Below, in pieces: positions 1 to 12,023 of a DNA stretch of 64,000 nt (its first letter is position 1; every line of letters starts with the position of its first letter). The notes under the pieces were generated by a model, which saw only the letters and a program-made list of their open reading frames with translations, did not search any database and had not been told where the DNA came from. This stretch comes from Ctenosaura bakeri (Eukaryota; Chordata; Lepidosauria; Squamata; Iguanidae), in assembly GCA_948474755.1 (NCBI GenBank), contig CAOLHI010000399.1, positions 62,001-126,000 on the forward strand. Direction: 5' to 3'. The position numbers were made by a program, and so were the translations under genes.

Positions 1-1489
1 ATTGGCAACAAGTGCATGGGCACCACCAAAATGACACAATGTCTCCTGAATGTGCTTCTCTTCTGTTATGAAAAAACACGTGAGGCCCATTTCTGTGTTG
101 GAACTGCTTATGCTTTAATTATTGTCACCTTTTGGGGCAGCCTTCCTTAGGGCTGCAAAGCAAGTAGAATTGCACCTGATTAGTACTTGGCTGAGGGACC
201 ATAAAGGAATACTAGGATCTCCTGGTAGGACTAGGAAACATCTGTCCTAGAGATTTGCTGCTAGTTAGAGTGTGCAGTATTGGGCTGAATGGACCAACAG
301 TCTTGATTCAGTATAAGGCTGCTTTCTGTGCAGAACTTGGAAAGTTACACGATACAGAAAGTAACACACTGGGTTATTCATTGCTGGCATATTACCATGA
401 CTATTACTATTGTGCCATTGAAAGCTGCCAAAAAATGTTCTCTGGTTTTCCTGACTCTGATCATCGTTAATTCTGGGGAATGGTTCCCCCGTCTTGACTC
501 CTTCCCCGAACCACCCACACAGGCATAGTGGAGCAGGCCAATTGGCTGCCATGTGTGCTTTGAGTGAGTGTGTAGAAGCAGTTGTTCAATCTTGTTTCCA
601 TCTCCATCTCCTACTCCCCCAAATAGTTGTCTAAATTGTATGCAGGCCCTCAGGCATGCAGAAAAACTGGCCCCAACCTCTTTCACAGCTTACACCAACC
701 CAACCAATTCAAGTGTACATCCTTTGCTCATTTTTGGAAGAGCCCTCTTTGCTTACCCCTTAAATTCTCAGTAAATCTCTGTTTTTTGGTCAGAGAATGG
801 AAGAAAGCAGAAAAGCCAGACTAATTTTTGAAAAGTTTTTTTCCTTCTAAATTTTCATCTGAGTCTGTAGATCAGCTTATATTTTCAGTGCATCATCTCC
901 CCCACTCCCTACCTCCCTCCTGCCCTGCTTCCTCACTTTTTGTTACTCGCCCCTTGCTAGCTGCACAACAAAAAGGTTGTCACCCATGTAGCCCTTCCAT
1001 CTCCCCTTCCCATTGCTTAGACTGAGTTAGTATACACCTAGTGTTGTATAACAGAGAGAAATCCAGTTGTTACACTGAAAACTAGTGAGTTATAGCCCTG
1101 GGATGCTGTTCTAGATGATGGAATTAATTGCCCTGCCTCACTTTTCTTTAGGTGGTAATACTGCTCCATTAATTTTAAAATACTTTAAGCCAACCCTGCT
1201 GTGTTTATGATAAATCGCACTGCAGCTACAGAACGGGAACATGGACTTTGCTTCAAAAACACGCCCTAATAATACCTTTAATTTCACTTTTTCTTCACAG
1301 AGCTTAGGGCAACATATGTCATTAATTCCTTATTTTTCCGTCACTCTAACTTTGCAGTATAAGGGGACACTGAGAATGAGAATGTGAGTGATCCAAGTTT
1401 CTTTAGCATTATTATTTTTTTTAAAAAATATGTGTTTATATGATTAATTTCTTTAAAAAGATGTGTGATTGTACAATTGGTGTCTTAAG
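1..1489. other. Intronic stretch, one SINE-like relic
   Basis: Mostly unique AT-rich sequence. The exception is about 165-335 (+). There, 175-225 resembles the 3' half of 5S rRNA (motif TTAGTACTTGG followed by a GAATAC element). It is followed at about 270-330 by a tail containing TGGGCTGAATGGACCAAC and AGTATAAGGCTGCTTTC, a tail that recurs in reptilian SINE-like repeats. This suggests an old 5S-derived SINE. Short open frames at 255-1025 overlap each other on both strands and show no domain, so they are not called. Confidence 0.5.
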
Positions 1490-1716
1490 AACCTTTTCAT
1501 ACTGTACAGTTTCAGTCTTGCGATTCCAGTTTAATTACCATGGTTCCATCTCATGGAATCCTGGGATTTGCAGTTTAAGGAGAGGCACTAAGACTACTTA
1601 GTCAGTGAGTTCCTCTAGTGTCTCACAAAACTACAAGCTCTAGGATTCCATAGGTTAACTGCCTTGGCAGTTAAAGTGGAATCTCAGTGCTGTAATGTGT
1701 AGTGTGAAAGGGCCCT
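1490..1716. mobile_element. Palindromic MITE, GGGCCCTTT-end family
   Basis: Imperfect inverted repeat about 227 bp long. The right end reads GTAGTGTGAAAGGGCCCT. The inner arms carry GGAATCCTGGGATTTGCAG on the left and its partner around CTAGGATTCCATAGG on the right. The same arms and ends recur at 11778-12023 and 60919-61147, and the inner core recurs at 61505-61621, so this is a dispersed nonautonomous DNA transposon family. No coding capacity and no clear target duplication were seen. Superfamily not assigned. Confidence 0.7.
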
Positions 1717-2877
1717 AACGAACAATAAAGGCATGCAGCCAACCCAACACAGGAGGATGGGCATGGGATAAAAAGGATATATCTGACAGGCAGATCAGCT
1801 TTTGGAGCAGAGGAAGGCAGATGTGTCTTATGAAGAGCAGAAGGTGAAGGGAAGTGAATCTCACCAACATTTGAAAAATCTAAACCAAACCAAGTCAGGC
1901 TACTGTTTCTACGTACATTTGTATAAACCCAGATGTCATACTGATTTACAATATGATTATTTTCCTCACTGAGAGAACCCTTTTGTTATAGTGTATAAGC
2001 AAATACTTGAACTGCTAGGGCCCTGGGAGTTATTTTAAGTTAAATTCCCAGCCAGAGTTTAGCATGAGCTTGACTGTCCCCTGGGGTATAAAAGTGCTTA
2101 GCTCTGTTTGAATCAAACCTCTTGAATACAGTCCTGCAGACAAGTCTGTTGATTGAAAGATGAAATAATAAAGAAAAACACCTAAGTTAGATTGGAGTGG
2201 CTGCTTCTCCTCCTCACTACAATGTGTTTTTATAGTCTGTGGGGGCTTTTATATCTTATGAGTGATTGCCTTTGATGGCTTTGCTAAATTTGGAGGTATT
2301 GGGACTTTTTGTACCATCCTGCTAGTGCAGAAGAAATGACTGAATTGTATGCTCCTTCAACAAGGAAGAAGGTTTAGTTGCCCCTGTTGAAATGTCTTTG
2401 TCTGTGCAGCTCAATTGTTCCTTTTGAGTCGGTGACAGGGCAGAGGGATTTTAGTAATCAAGGTTTCCTTGCAGATGTCTGGACTTAACTTGTATCTATG
2501 TGTCAAACTTCAGCAACCTTATGACTTTAAATGGGTACAGCAGATTCTGTGGTTCAGTTTTTATGCTTTGGGAGTGATGCTGTTTGGATCCACTCGTTGT
2601 AAGATAGCCTTACCTTAATTGCAAATGGGATGTAGTCCAACACACCAGGTGGCAGAGAGCTGGTGTAAGATAAACAAAGATACTTCTATCAGTCTTGAGA
2701 ACAATCTTTCTGATGAGAAAGGGGTTATTGCAGTGAAAGCATATGGATATGACTTATCCATTATTTTGATCTATGTTATGCAGGCAATATTGTATCAAGA
2801 TGCTGTCAGTCAGCAAAGCAGGGAAAGATTTCAGGAGCCCTCCCCCTTTTTTCTGAGAAAGGGAAAATATCATACTA
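1717..2877. other. Intronic stretch without recognised features
   Basis: I see no exon, RNA gene or well-defined repeat. The open frame at 2619-2900 has no recognisable domain and runs into the Tigger-like element, so it is treated as chance. Confidence 0.5.
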
Positions 2878-3484
2878 CAGTTTTCCCTTCACTTTTGTGA
2901 GGGTTCCAGTTGCAGAACGCTTGCAAAAATGGAAAAAAATGTTAATAACTCCCCTCAGCTTCCTCTCATGTTCCTTTCTGGGGCTTTCCCCTTCCTGTTC
3001 CCATGCAAAAGGGAAGGGAATTGGGGGTGGGGGAAGGCTCACACCAGCCTTCTTTTCCCCTTTTGGAGTTCCCTCTGCCATTGCTATCTGTTTTGTCCTG
3101 GCACTGAGAACTCATGTGAACTTTCGCCACCCCATTCCTTTCCATTTTGCCTCGGCACAAGTTCTCTGCACCAGGGCAAAATGCATAGGAATGGCAGGAG
3201 GAGCTCCAGAGGGAGGAAAGGAAGGCTTGTGTGAGCTTTCCCCACTCCCTTTCCCTTCTGTTTTGCATGGGAAGGGAAAGGATGGAGCTCCAGAGGCAGG
3301 AAAGGAAGGCTTGCACAAGCTTTCTCCCACACCCCATTCCCTTCCATTTTGCCTCAGCACAAATTCTTTACACTGGGGCAAAATGCATGGGAATGGGAAG
3401 AGGAGAATGGTGATGGGGAGGTATGCATGCTTGCGAATAATCAAATTCATGAACGTCAGACCTGCGAATGTAGAGAGAGAACTG
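2878..3484. mobile_element. Tigger/pogo-like nonautonomous DNA transposon, internally duplicated
   Basis: Starts CAGTTTTCCCTTCACTTTTG and ends TGTAGAGAGAGAACTG. The ends are imperfect inverted repeats of each other and are flanked by TA at 2876-2877 and 3485-3486, the target duplication of the Tc1/mariner-pogo group. Shared internal landmarks (TGAGGGTT near the left end, AATAATCAAATTCATGAA near the right) also occur at 46961-47443 and 55069-55503. The middle, about 3120-3400, is built of two to three diverged copies of a roughly 110-190-bp unit rich in CCATTCCCTT, GGAGCTCCAGAGG and GGCAAAATGCAT. That makes this copy longer than the other two. Short open frames across it on both strands arise from this duplication and are not genes. 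Confidence 0.8.
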
Positions 3485-5943
3485 TAAGTTAGTTTCTTGA
3501 TTTTACTGAAACCATGAATTTAGTGACCCTGGTCCAGAGGCATTTATCTCCATGGTGGAGAACTCAACTCATTGGTTGGGCAAATAAATATGTACTCTTC
3601 AAATGTTCTTGGATTATAATTCCCAGCAACCCTCACAAACATGTGTATGGAATGCTGCAGAGGAAACATCAATGGATTGCACATCTTTTATGCTGAAATA
3701 TTACCACTTTGGGTACTCTAAAGTGAAGTGTGAGGCTTATTTGGAGCAGCCCTGGGTTAGAATGAGTTGGTAAAGGAGTGTAGCTATCAGATTGTTCTGT
3801 TGTTTAAAAAGATGTTGAAACCATTGCCACATTTCTGGCAAAGATTACTTTCATAAGGAAATCCATCTGCATTTTGAAAGAATTGAAAAAAGTAAACCTT
3901 CAAAATGTTTTCCTGATTGTTTAGTCCAGGAGTGGAAATAGTGTGTCCTTCCAGATGGTGCTGCACTGCAGCCCCCAGCAGAACAAGTGGGCATAGTCAA
4001 TGGAGAGGAACACTGGCAGTTGCAGTCAAAGAACAGTTGGAAGGTTATATGGTTCGCACCTTGGGAACCATGATCAGACACTCCTAGTATGTGCATGTAG
4101 ATGGCGTATCTCTTGTGGGCATGTCTATCAACTGCATAATGGCCCTAATGAGGTGAGTTAGCTCACAGTAGTATCAGTCCACCATATACCACTAGAAGGA
4201 CTTGCAGCTCAGCACCCTTTGTCAGGACATCTATAGACTAGGACGTCATGTTTACTGCACAGTTTGTCTGCCGGCGCCCTGAGAGCACAGCCAGCCAGTG
4301 CATATGTAGCAAGGTATTAGACAACTGTGACAGAACTCTTGAGTTTCCACAGATTGGAAACCACAGTCTGCCTTTCCAGTGGCAGAAGATTTCAGCTCAT
4401 GGAATTTTACTCCTTTTGATTTTCAGGGAGTCCTCTCCTGCAGCTCACCCCAATTCAGCAGTGAGGTCCATGCAGGATTTCCAAATGACTGGAGGGGATT
4501 CTGTGGAGATGAGAGGGCATAGCATCCCTCTTCTGAGAGCGCAGTTGCTTGTGCTGAAACCTGAATCCACCCCATCAAGTAGTCTGGCCTGTTCTGCACA
4601 GCTGACAGTGTTGTGGGGTTTTGTTTTGTTTATTTTTTCACCTTTGATGTGAACTGTTGAATCTGAAACTTGGACAATGAATTTATACTGAGTAGTAATG
4701 CAGGCATATGTTAGACATCTAAATGAAATATAGACATCTAAACTTAGGTAGGGGGATATATCATTGGTCTTTGTAGAAAAGCCCTTGAGCAACTTGTGGA
4801 CTCAGAAGCTGTTTTTGAGTCTGGCCCTGTTTTTTTTTTAATGGCCCCACCCCCCAAAAAAGGGAGGTCTGAGCAACCTCTCCTGGAGGCTCACAACAGC
4901 TTCTTAAATAGATCTCAAGGCTCCTGTGCTCTGATATAGCTAATTTATTAAAACCTGAAGTGAACTTCCAGCCACTTTAGTGTAGTTTTGGGGGATTGGG
5001 AGCATTTCTGGTACTCTTTATGACCCATGGACTGCCAAAAATTGACTCTTAGACCACCACCCTTGCTATAGAAGGAGCTGGCTTGTGTGTCTTGCTGCCA
5101 CTTAAGCAATAAATCTGTGCAGTAAATCCTTTCTTTTATCTTGCAAAGCCTTTGATCCTAAGCACATCTTATTTGGAAACAGATTTCCTTGAAATGAGTG
5201 GGGTTTCAAGAGAATGGTTTAGTTTTAGTATTTTGTAAAATGAGCCTACTTATTTTTCTCTATTTTTGTATATGTTCACAGGGTTATTAATCACCAGTGC
5301 AGTGTATATGACTATATGGTTTACGGTACTCAAGTTTACATAGCATCCTATTGTGCCCTGATTCCAAATTGGATTGGATTATTTCTCAGTACCTTTCAAC
5401 TTCATTCATGCTGATATGGAAATATTTCTATTTGTCTCTACCTGCTTCTGTGAATGTTCCTACCTGAATATGTGCGGTGGGCCTCAGATGTGAGCTGGTT
5501 GCCATGGTTACTAACAGCCCTGATTTGGAGGCTGCAGAAACAGTAAACTGTAGGCCTTTAGGAACACTTGGGGTTGGCTCGCACATGCTATTGGCAGCCC
5601 AAATATTTATCCTCTGTATTACTTCATAATATGTGCTGATAATACACTTCTGTGTGTTAGGTACCGCTGGAGACAGCATCCTGTATTGCTGCACTGATGT
5701 GTTGCAGTAGCTGATTATAGCTACACCATTGTGATGATTGGATGTGCTCTGCAGTCCACTGTATTAAGTGACTGTGCGTAGGGATTTGGCCATTCAAGGA
5801 TGTCAAAGGGCCTCACTACCTTTAGGTCTGAAGTGGACCACTATGCCATCTTGATTATGCAGGCTAGGGCTGCTGGGAATTGCAATTCAAAGTTATCTCG
5901 AAGGCTACAATTTCCTATTCCTGCCTTAAGCAAATCTGTGGAT
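3485..5943. other. Intronic stretch with degenerate hAT-MITE fragments
   Basis: Mostly unique sequence. At about 3930-4075 there is a diverged hAT-type MITE fragment (CCTTCCAGATG, then GCAGCCCCCAGCAGAAC). Another lies at about 5825-5935 (CTGCTGGGAATTGCAATTC). Open frames at 4248-4652 (+) and 5428-5694 (-) lack recognisable domains and flanking splice structure and are not called genes. Confidence 0.45.
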
Positions 5944-6171
5944 TTTTCCAATCCTTGCAGGCCTTCTTGGGTAAATTAAAGATGCCAAAAGCAGAAATGA
6001 ATCTTTACTAATATCCAATCTATAATAAATTTGAATAATAACAGTAAATATTATTTTCCAATCATTGCAGGCCTTCTTGGGTAAATTAACATCAAAGATG
6101 CCAAAAGCAGAAATGAACCTTTACTAATATCCAATCTATAATAAATTTGAATAAAGAGTAAATATTATTTC
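5944..6171. repeat. Tandem duplication, two units of about 110-117 bp
   Basis: Unit 1 starts with TTTTCCAATCCTTGCAGGCC at 5944 and unit 2 with TTTTCCAATCATTGCAGGCC at 6054. Both continue through TTCTTGGGTAAATTAA, GATGCCAAAAGCAGAAATGA, ACTAATATCCAATC and TATAATAAATTTGAATAA to AGTAAATATTATTT. Unit 2 has a 6-bp insertion (CATCAA) after GGTAAATTAA and a few substitutions. This is a local segmental duplication that looks fairly recent. No known repeat family is recognised. Confidence 0.9.
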
Positions 6172-6842
6172 AGTATTGGACTTATATTTTAATATCACAG
6201 CTGCTTAAGCCAACACACTGGGCGTATTAAACACCACATTTTAAATCTGCTTTAACAAACTATTAATTAAAACAAAAATGTTGTTGACTACACTTGAGAC
6301 TGACCTGATAAATTTCAACTATTGCTGTAAAAGGGATTGGCACAGAAATTGTAGAACAATTCTGGAGTAAGACTGGCTTACGTTCTCAGGTTCCTCTGCA
6401 AAGATATGTGTCAGCAAAATTCCCCAAAGGATAGGCATTAGCTATCCTTTTAATATAGATATTAAGTTTAGGCACACCTCGGTAGGTAAAGCCTCCGATA
6501 CTGAAGCTTCTTATTATGAAGACTTTTTATGTCTCTCCAGTCCTCATTTTCTCCTCATTCTCTCTTTAGCGTGAAGTATTCTTAGTAATATCGGCATGGG
6601 GGGTGGTGAAGCAGAGCTGGAGAAAGATTTTGGGCATCAGGCTGCAGCCATGGTGTATACATTAAACAGTGCAATAAACAAAGCTTGAACTGGGGGGAAA
6701 ATGTGATTATTCTGAAGCCAGTCCTATTGTAGCTGTATGTGGCTGTCTACAATAAGCAAGATAAACAACTACCTCCAGAATTCCTTCCAGAGCATGTGTG
6801 AATGGCAAAAGAGACGAAAAAAGAAAGGAATAGGTACGCCTG
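6172..6842. other. Intronic stretch without recognised features
   Basis: AT-rich unique sequence. No exon, RNA gene or clear repeat seen. Confidence 0.5.
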
Positions 6843-7018
6843 CGAGAGCCTGCATGGTGTAATGGTTTGAGCATTGGACAATTCCCCACTTGGCCATAGA
6901 AACCCACAGAGTGACCTTGGGTGCATCACATACTTTTGGTCCCCAGAAAACACCATGATAGGTTCACCTTAGAGTTACCATATGTTGGAAATGACTTGAA
7001 GGCACACAATAAAAAACA
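6843..7018 (+). mobile_element. Sauria-type tRNA-derived SINE, internally deleted
   Basis: Begins with the tRNA-like head GAGAGCCTGCATGGTGTAATG. It lacks the B-box part present in the copy at 43256, then continues with CACTTGGCCATAGAAACCCAC, a GTGACCTTGGGTGCATCAC segment, and the tail ATGACTTGAAGGCACACAAT followed by an A-rich end. The order matches the copies at 43256 (+) and, reversed, 58348, 35261 and 25536. Squamate Sauria SINEs have a tRNA head and a Bov-B-like 3' tail. That assignment is from family knowledge. Confidence 0.8.
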
Positions 7019-8317
7019 GATAAACCTACCTCGTCACTGACACTTGATATGTCAAAAAGCATAAAAAGTATAGCTTCGTAAGTTCTGTAAGTTTGGCTAG
7101 CAAAGTAGAAGAAGCCTCTAAGTGATCTCTAGAAGGTTCAAAATATTTTTGTTACTTACGTGATGTTTATCTGACCTCACTGTTTCCTCTCACATGTGTA
7201 CATTGTCAATTCTGGATAAAAAGTTTGCTGAAACATTTTAAACTTTTCTTCTTTTTTGTGATGTAACAACCTGTCTCCACCTGTGTTATTTATGCCTCTG
7301 GTACCAAATGTTCTGTTGAAGGAGTAATGCTCAGGAACACATCTGCTTCGTTAACTGATGTATACCTGTAATAATGTTGGGTTTGACTTTAAAAATCTGT
7401 GGTTATACTTCCTAAAGATTTGGTTGCTTTTTTATTATTGTATAAGCAGGGTGTGGCAACTCTTCCAGAAACTGAGCCACCTGATTAGATATAGATACCT
7501 GTGAACCTTTTAAAAATAATGATGGCTTGCTGATTACAGTCAGTCTTTATGGTTAAAACACTGCTTTAAATATTCAACTGTGAGATCAGTATGATAAAAT
7601 TGATTCTGTTGCACTTAACCTTATAGGTTCCAGGCAAAGTAACTTGGAAGAGATCTGCATGCTACAGAGAAAATGGTGGCAAACAGAGATGGGTTATAAT
7701 ACCATTTCATATTATGAGTGGAGTGGATAATATTTTTCAGTGCTCCTCTTTACATATTCTTCCTACTTGTTAAACTAGCATATCCAGGGGTGATTGTAAA
7801 AAAAAAAATGTTCTGTCTCTGCTAGTTGACAGTATTTAAGGTCTCTTGGTAAATACAAGATCATTCTGAAATGAGTCCCCCAGACTGTGAAAGACATTTG
7901 AGCCTTTTAGCTAGTGGAATACAGATAAGTCACAATGGAGTGACAGAGCTATCTTTTAAAGTGCAGAGCTATCTTTTAAAATTTTGTTTATTATGTAAGA
8001 TGCTTTTCTGCCATCACAGTGGCATATAGCACAAAATAAATATAAATGCTTTCAGAGTACCTAGAAATTACAGAGGAAGGAAGCCATGCAGACAAAGCAA
8101 GTTTTCTAGAGGTACTCAAGTCCTGAGTATCTAGCATCCAGTTAAAAAAACAACCAAAAAAACACCTTTACTGCTAATCCTCTTGTCTGTCTAGAAATAA
8201 GAAAAAGCAGCCAGTTGATATTTTACCAGTTGCTTACTTAGAGATAAACCTGCTTCTGGCATTACAGCCATAAATGTGAAGGCACTGAAATGCTTGAGGA
8301 ACACTTAACAAAGAAAC
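7019..8317. other. Intronic stretch without recognised features
   Basis: AT-rich unique sequence with homopolymer runs (A10 at about 7799). No exon or defined repeat found. Confidence 0.5.
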
Positions 8318-8735
8318 AGCCATGTTAGTCTGTTGCAGCGTAAAAGGCGGGGGGGGGATAAATGTGCAGGCTCTGGGAAGAAAGACTCTAGCATGTTCTT
8401 TGAGATCAACTGCTTTATTTTAGCATGGTATCAGTCCACTTCCTCAGGTGGATCTAACATTAAAGAAACAAGTAATAAAGCAATTGCATGGTTCTGGGGG
8501 CAGGATCAGAAAAATGCAAATTGTGATTTTGGCTGCAAAGCTTAAATTTCTGTCATGTTACTATGATCCCACTCACACAACCATGTGACTGCTATATACC
8601 CCAGTGCTTTGATATTAACTCTTATCAGTGTGTCTGAGGAGCTCGGTTGACATCCATGAAAGCTCATGCTAAAATAAAGCAGTTAGTATTAAAGGTTCTG
8701 CTAGATTTCTTCTCCTCCCTTCCTTCTTCCATTTT
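8318..8735. repeat. Inverted pair of an interspersed repeat (foldback)
   Basis: The left arm, about 8318-8460, begins GAAACAGCCATGTTAGTCTG. The right arm is about 8612-8735. Read on the minus strand, the left arm contains CATGCTAAAATAAAGCAGTT. The right arm carries the same 20 bases on the + strand, followed in both by a related GCTAGA-TTTCTTC stretch. The two arms are therefore oppositely oriented copies of one reptilian repeat, separated by about 150 bp. Related copies lie at 31112-31260 and 54655-54815. Superfamily not assigned. Confidence 0.65.
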
Positions 8736-11599
8736 ATGGGGAAAACATGGTAATGTTTATATTATTGCTTAAGATTTTGTTTCTATGTGCTTAGGTTTAT
8801 GTATTCCTAGTTCCCCATCTTTTCCTAAAGCTAGGTGCAACCAGCGTTTACCCATGAAGATCGCATACTTAGTAGCTGAGCATTGAACGTGGCAAATGGA
8901 ACATGCACTTCTTAAGGGTTGCTCTTTCAGACCACCTACACACACACACACCTATTTTCTATCCAATAAATTTTTCCTAGAATTATGATTATAATGTGTT
9001 TGATCAGGTCTCAGAACCACCTAATTTAAGTCTGTTTAATCTCTTGTTTTGCTAGTGACACCTACCTGAAACAAAAATAATCTCATCAAAACAGAAATTT
9101 GTTGTATGTCATGTGTTACTGTGTTTCAGAAATAGGCACAGTATCTGGGTGAAACTGTACTCTTAACTGTGGCAATATGGAGCCAATGGCAGAGTAGGTC
9201 AGGCTAATCTCTCAGTTCTGTACCAAGGTATTTCAAAGTACTATAACACAGTTTACTTGTGTCTCTGGCTAGGAAAAGTCCAAACAATAACATGCCAACT
9301 ACTTCCCAAGAGATGTGCATATACAAACAACTTGGAAGAGGGAGAGAGAGCATCGATACAAAACTGAAAGGAAAGGAATCCAAGAAGGAGTTTTGAGAGA
9401 TTTATTGTTTTCAATATTTCAAGTTTTGATATTTTGAGTTTTGTGACTTTTTCTCTGGGGCAATGGATTTACTCCATTTAAAGGTTAATGAGCATCTTCT
9501 CCTGAAAGAGGTGCCTGGAAGGCATCATTTCGTTAGGAAGGTTCTTACTCAAAATTGAACAACCCACTGTGAAGCAATTCCGTTTTCCCCTGGAGTTAAA
9601 TACGTTAATTCCAACTTTCCCAATGGATTGATGGGTAATTTGTGTGTCTTTTCTTAAATGGTGATCCGGTGTTGCTTCAGGTTGAAGATAAAATGCTACT
9701 GTTAGAGTAAATAATACTGTGCTAGATGGAAAAATGCTCTCTTGACATAAGTCATGTTGATGCATGATAGCTTATGCTAGTTGGCCTGTTCCTGATATCC
9801 AATTTAAGCCTTTTTCCAGATATTGAAATGTTCAGGCAGAGATTGTATGCATTCAGGGACTTTAGTACTGCTCTTTTCAGCTCCGCAGATAAAGAGACAT
9901 CCCGACCAAACAGAAACATAAAGGCTTGAATCCAGTGGTAAGTTTCTATAAATTTCATAATAAAGTCCTCTATTATTAGCCTTGTAGAGCATATAATAAA
10001 AGCCTCTCCTGGGCCTGAAACTGCCCAGGGTGGAGTCTAAAAACTTGGTGAAATTGTGTCCCATACTGATACAGGGGTATGGAGGGTATTTTGTGTGTGG
10101 GGGGGAATTTTTTTTTTTTTTTAAAAATCCAAGGATATGGGAGCATGACAGGGCAACCTGCCAAGGTCCCAGTGCTTCCCCACCCCCTAACATTTGCATT
10201 TGGCCACCCTGCTATAAAGCATTGCTGCATATGAAAGTCTGACTGATGAGTAAAAAGAAATTATGATTCTGGAACAGTGTTGCCAAAAAGGTAGTATCAA
10301 GGTGTTTGGTAACTTCAGAACAGATGAAGCTGTAGCACGTATGTATTCAGCCCTACTTTGTGCATAGCTAAGGTGCTTCTTGTACTTCCCTTTTAAGCTT
10401 AGCCACCTAAGATGATAAGGCTTCTATATTTCAGTAGGATCTCTATCTGGTATGAAGTGTAATGTTGGATCAGAAAATGCCAAAACCAGTGCAGATATAT
10501 TGTAACATCTTAAAGTCCAAAAACAACCTAGAGAAATGAGGAATACCCAAAGGTATTTTCCCAAAGAGTCTTCAGGACCCTACATGAATGCACAGAACTA
10601 TTGATAAGTGCCCAACTGTGGCCTTCAGGCCAACTCCTTAAATTAGCAGCTCCTCAAATACCAAGAGAGTGTCTCCAAATTATACCACTGTTCACTACAG
10701 ATGAGTGTAGAATTCATTTGGGCATCCTTACACTCCTCTTACTAATTTTTCTACCTTTGCTACCAGTGGTGGTGGGGTGGTGGTGGTTTGATGTGCAGCT
10801 GATTTAAATATAATAATGGATTGCTAGAGTTCTTCTGAAAAAGGCATTATAGGATTTCATCCAGCCTGCAGGCTGCACTCTCCTCAACTATTTTAATATG
10901 ATGATTTAATTGCATTTTCATATTATAACAGTGTGCTTTTAGTTGTATCTGATTTTTAATCATGCTGATAGATGCCTAGAGTCCCAGTCCTGGGAAAAAG
11001 GTTGGATATGAGTCAAATCAAATAAATAAATAAATAAATAAAGGAAGAAAAACACTGAGTGTTGGCTAACACGTTCCAGACATCTTTCACAATCCCAATA
11101 CTGAATCACTGATAACCAAACACAAACTTGGACACTAATTTGTTTTATTTTATTTATTTATGCTTTTAGACTGTATGATAACTGTAGTTCTCTGGGGAAG
11201 CATACAGCAGATTAAAAATGTGTTATACTACCACTTTTCCCATACAGTCACTGATCTTGCTATACTGCAGTTCATGATCAAGTTTTTGTTTTTTTTAATA
11301 ATCCCTGAAGGCCTGAGTAGATTGCTAATAGGAGGATTTTAAATTTTAGCTTTGTGCGCAGGACTTCCACAGAATGGCAACACAGTCAGTACCTCCTAGT
11401 GAAAATCCTCTTATCAGTCTATTTCAAAAGGATTACCTTGCAGTAACTATAAGCTTTGCTTTTGATTTAAATGTTAATAGGGTAATTGTAGTTCTATAAT
11501 AGAAAAAATGGATTCACCCTTTTTTGTGCTGTAAACCTATTTCTAGGTGTGGTTCAAATGATAGGCTTAATAACTAGCTATTTGACCCTGTTGATTTCT
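8736..11599. other. Intronic stretch with one LINE-type tail
   Basis: Largely unique. At about 10965-11042 (+) there is a LINE 3' tail: GATGCCTAGAGTCCCAGTCC, GGTTGGATATGAGT, then an (AAAT)n end. Similar tails occur at 32690-32805 (+), 38330-38405 (-) and 51040-51130 (-). Antisense open frames at 9478-9765 and 9752-9958 overlap in different frames and show no recognisable protein family. A T-rich run lies at about 10106-10121. Confidence 0.45.
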
Positions 11600-11720
11600 T
11601 CTGCAGCAGGATGAGCAAAGTGCAGCTTTCTGGATGTTGATGGACCGCAGCTCTCGTCAGCAATGGCCATCAAAGCCAATGTTGAGGAAAGTTGGGAGTT
11701 GTAGTTGAACCCCTGATTTA
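11600..11720. mobile_element. hAT-type MITE fragment
   Basis: The segment carries TTCTGGATGTTGATGGACC and, further on, GGGAGTTGTAGTTGAACCCC. These are diverged versions of the two arms of a very common sauropsid foldback repeat with CAGGGGT-type ends. No target duplication is visible, so the boundaries are approximate. Confidence 0.5.
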
Positions 11721-11777
11721 AAGGCAGTTAATGGTGATTTAAAGGTCAATGGGAGTAGAGCTAGGTTTTGCTGTCTA

Positions 11778-12023
11778 GGGGCTCTTTCACACTACACAGT
11801 TACAACACTATGATTCCACCTTAACTACCATGGCTGTATCCAGTGGAATCCAGGGTTTTATAGTCTGGGCAGGTACTAGAGAAGCTCTCTAGGTGAGAAT
11901 TCTAAATACCCTTTTGTAAATAGAAAATCTCAAGGTTCTTTAGAGTGGAACCATGGGGTTAAATTGGAATCATAATGTTATAAAGTTTCAAATCCAGTGG
12001 TTAGTTCACACTAGAATAGGCCC
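11778..12023. mobile_element. Palindromic MITE, GGGCCCTTT-end family
   Basis: Left end GGGGCTCTTTCACACTACAC, with a following arm containing ATGATTCCACCTTAACTACC and GGAATCCAGGG. The right arm ends TTCACACTAGAATAGGCCC. Same family as 1490-1716 and 60919-61147. The right end has decayed more than the left. Noncoding. Confidence 0.65.

Noticed and set aside
2897..3487. 196-codon open frame with repeated sequence
   Set aside because: It lies entirely within the Tigger-like element and its repeats come from the internal duplication of that element.
4248..4652. 134-codon open frame in intron 1
   Set aside because: It overlaps an antisense frame and shows no known motif; judged chance.
9478..9958. 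Two overlapping antisense frames as a possible retropseudogene
   Set aside because: The frames are different, no protein family could be recognised, and no poly(A) tract or target duplication was found.
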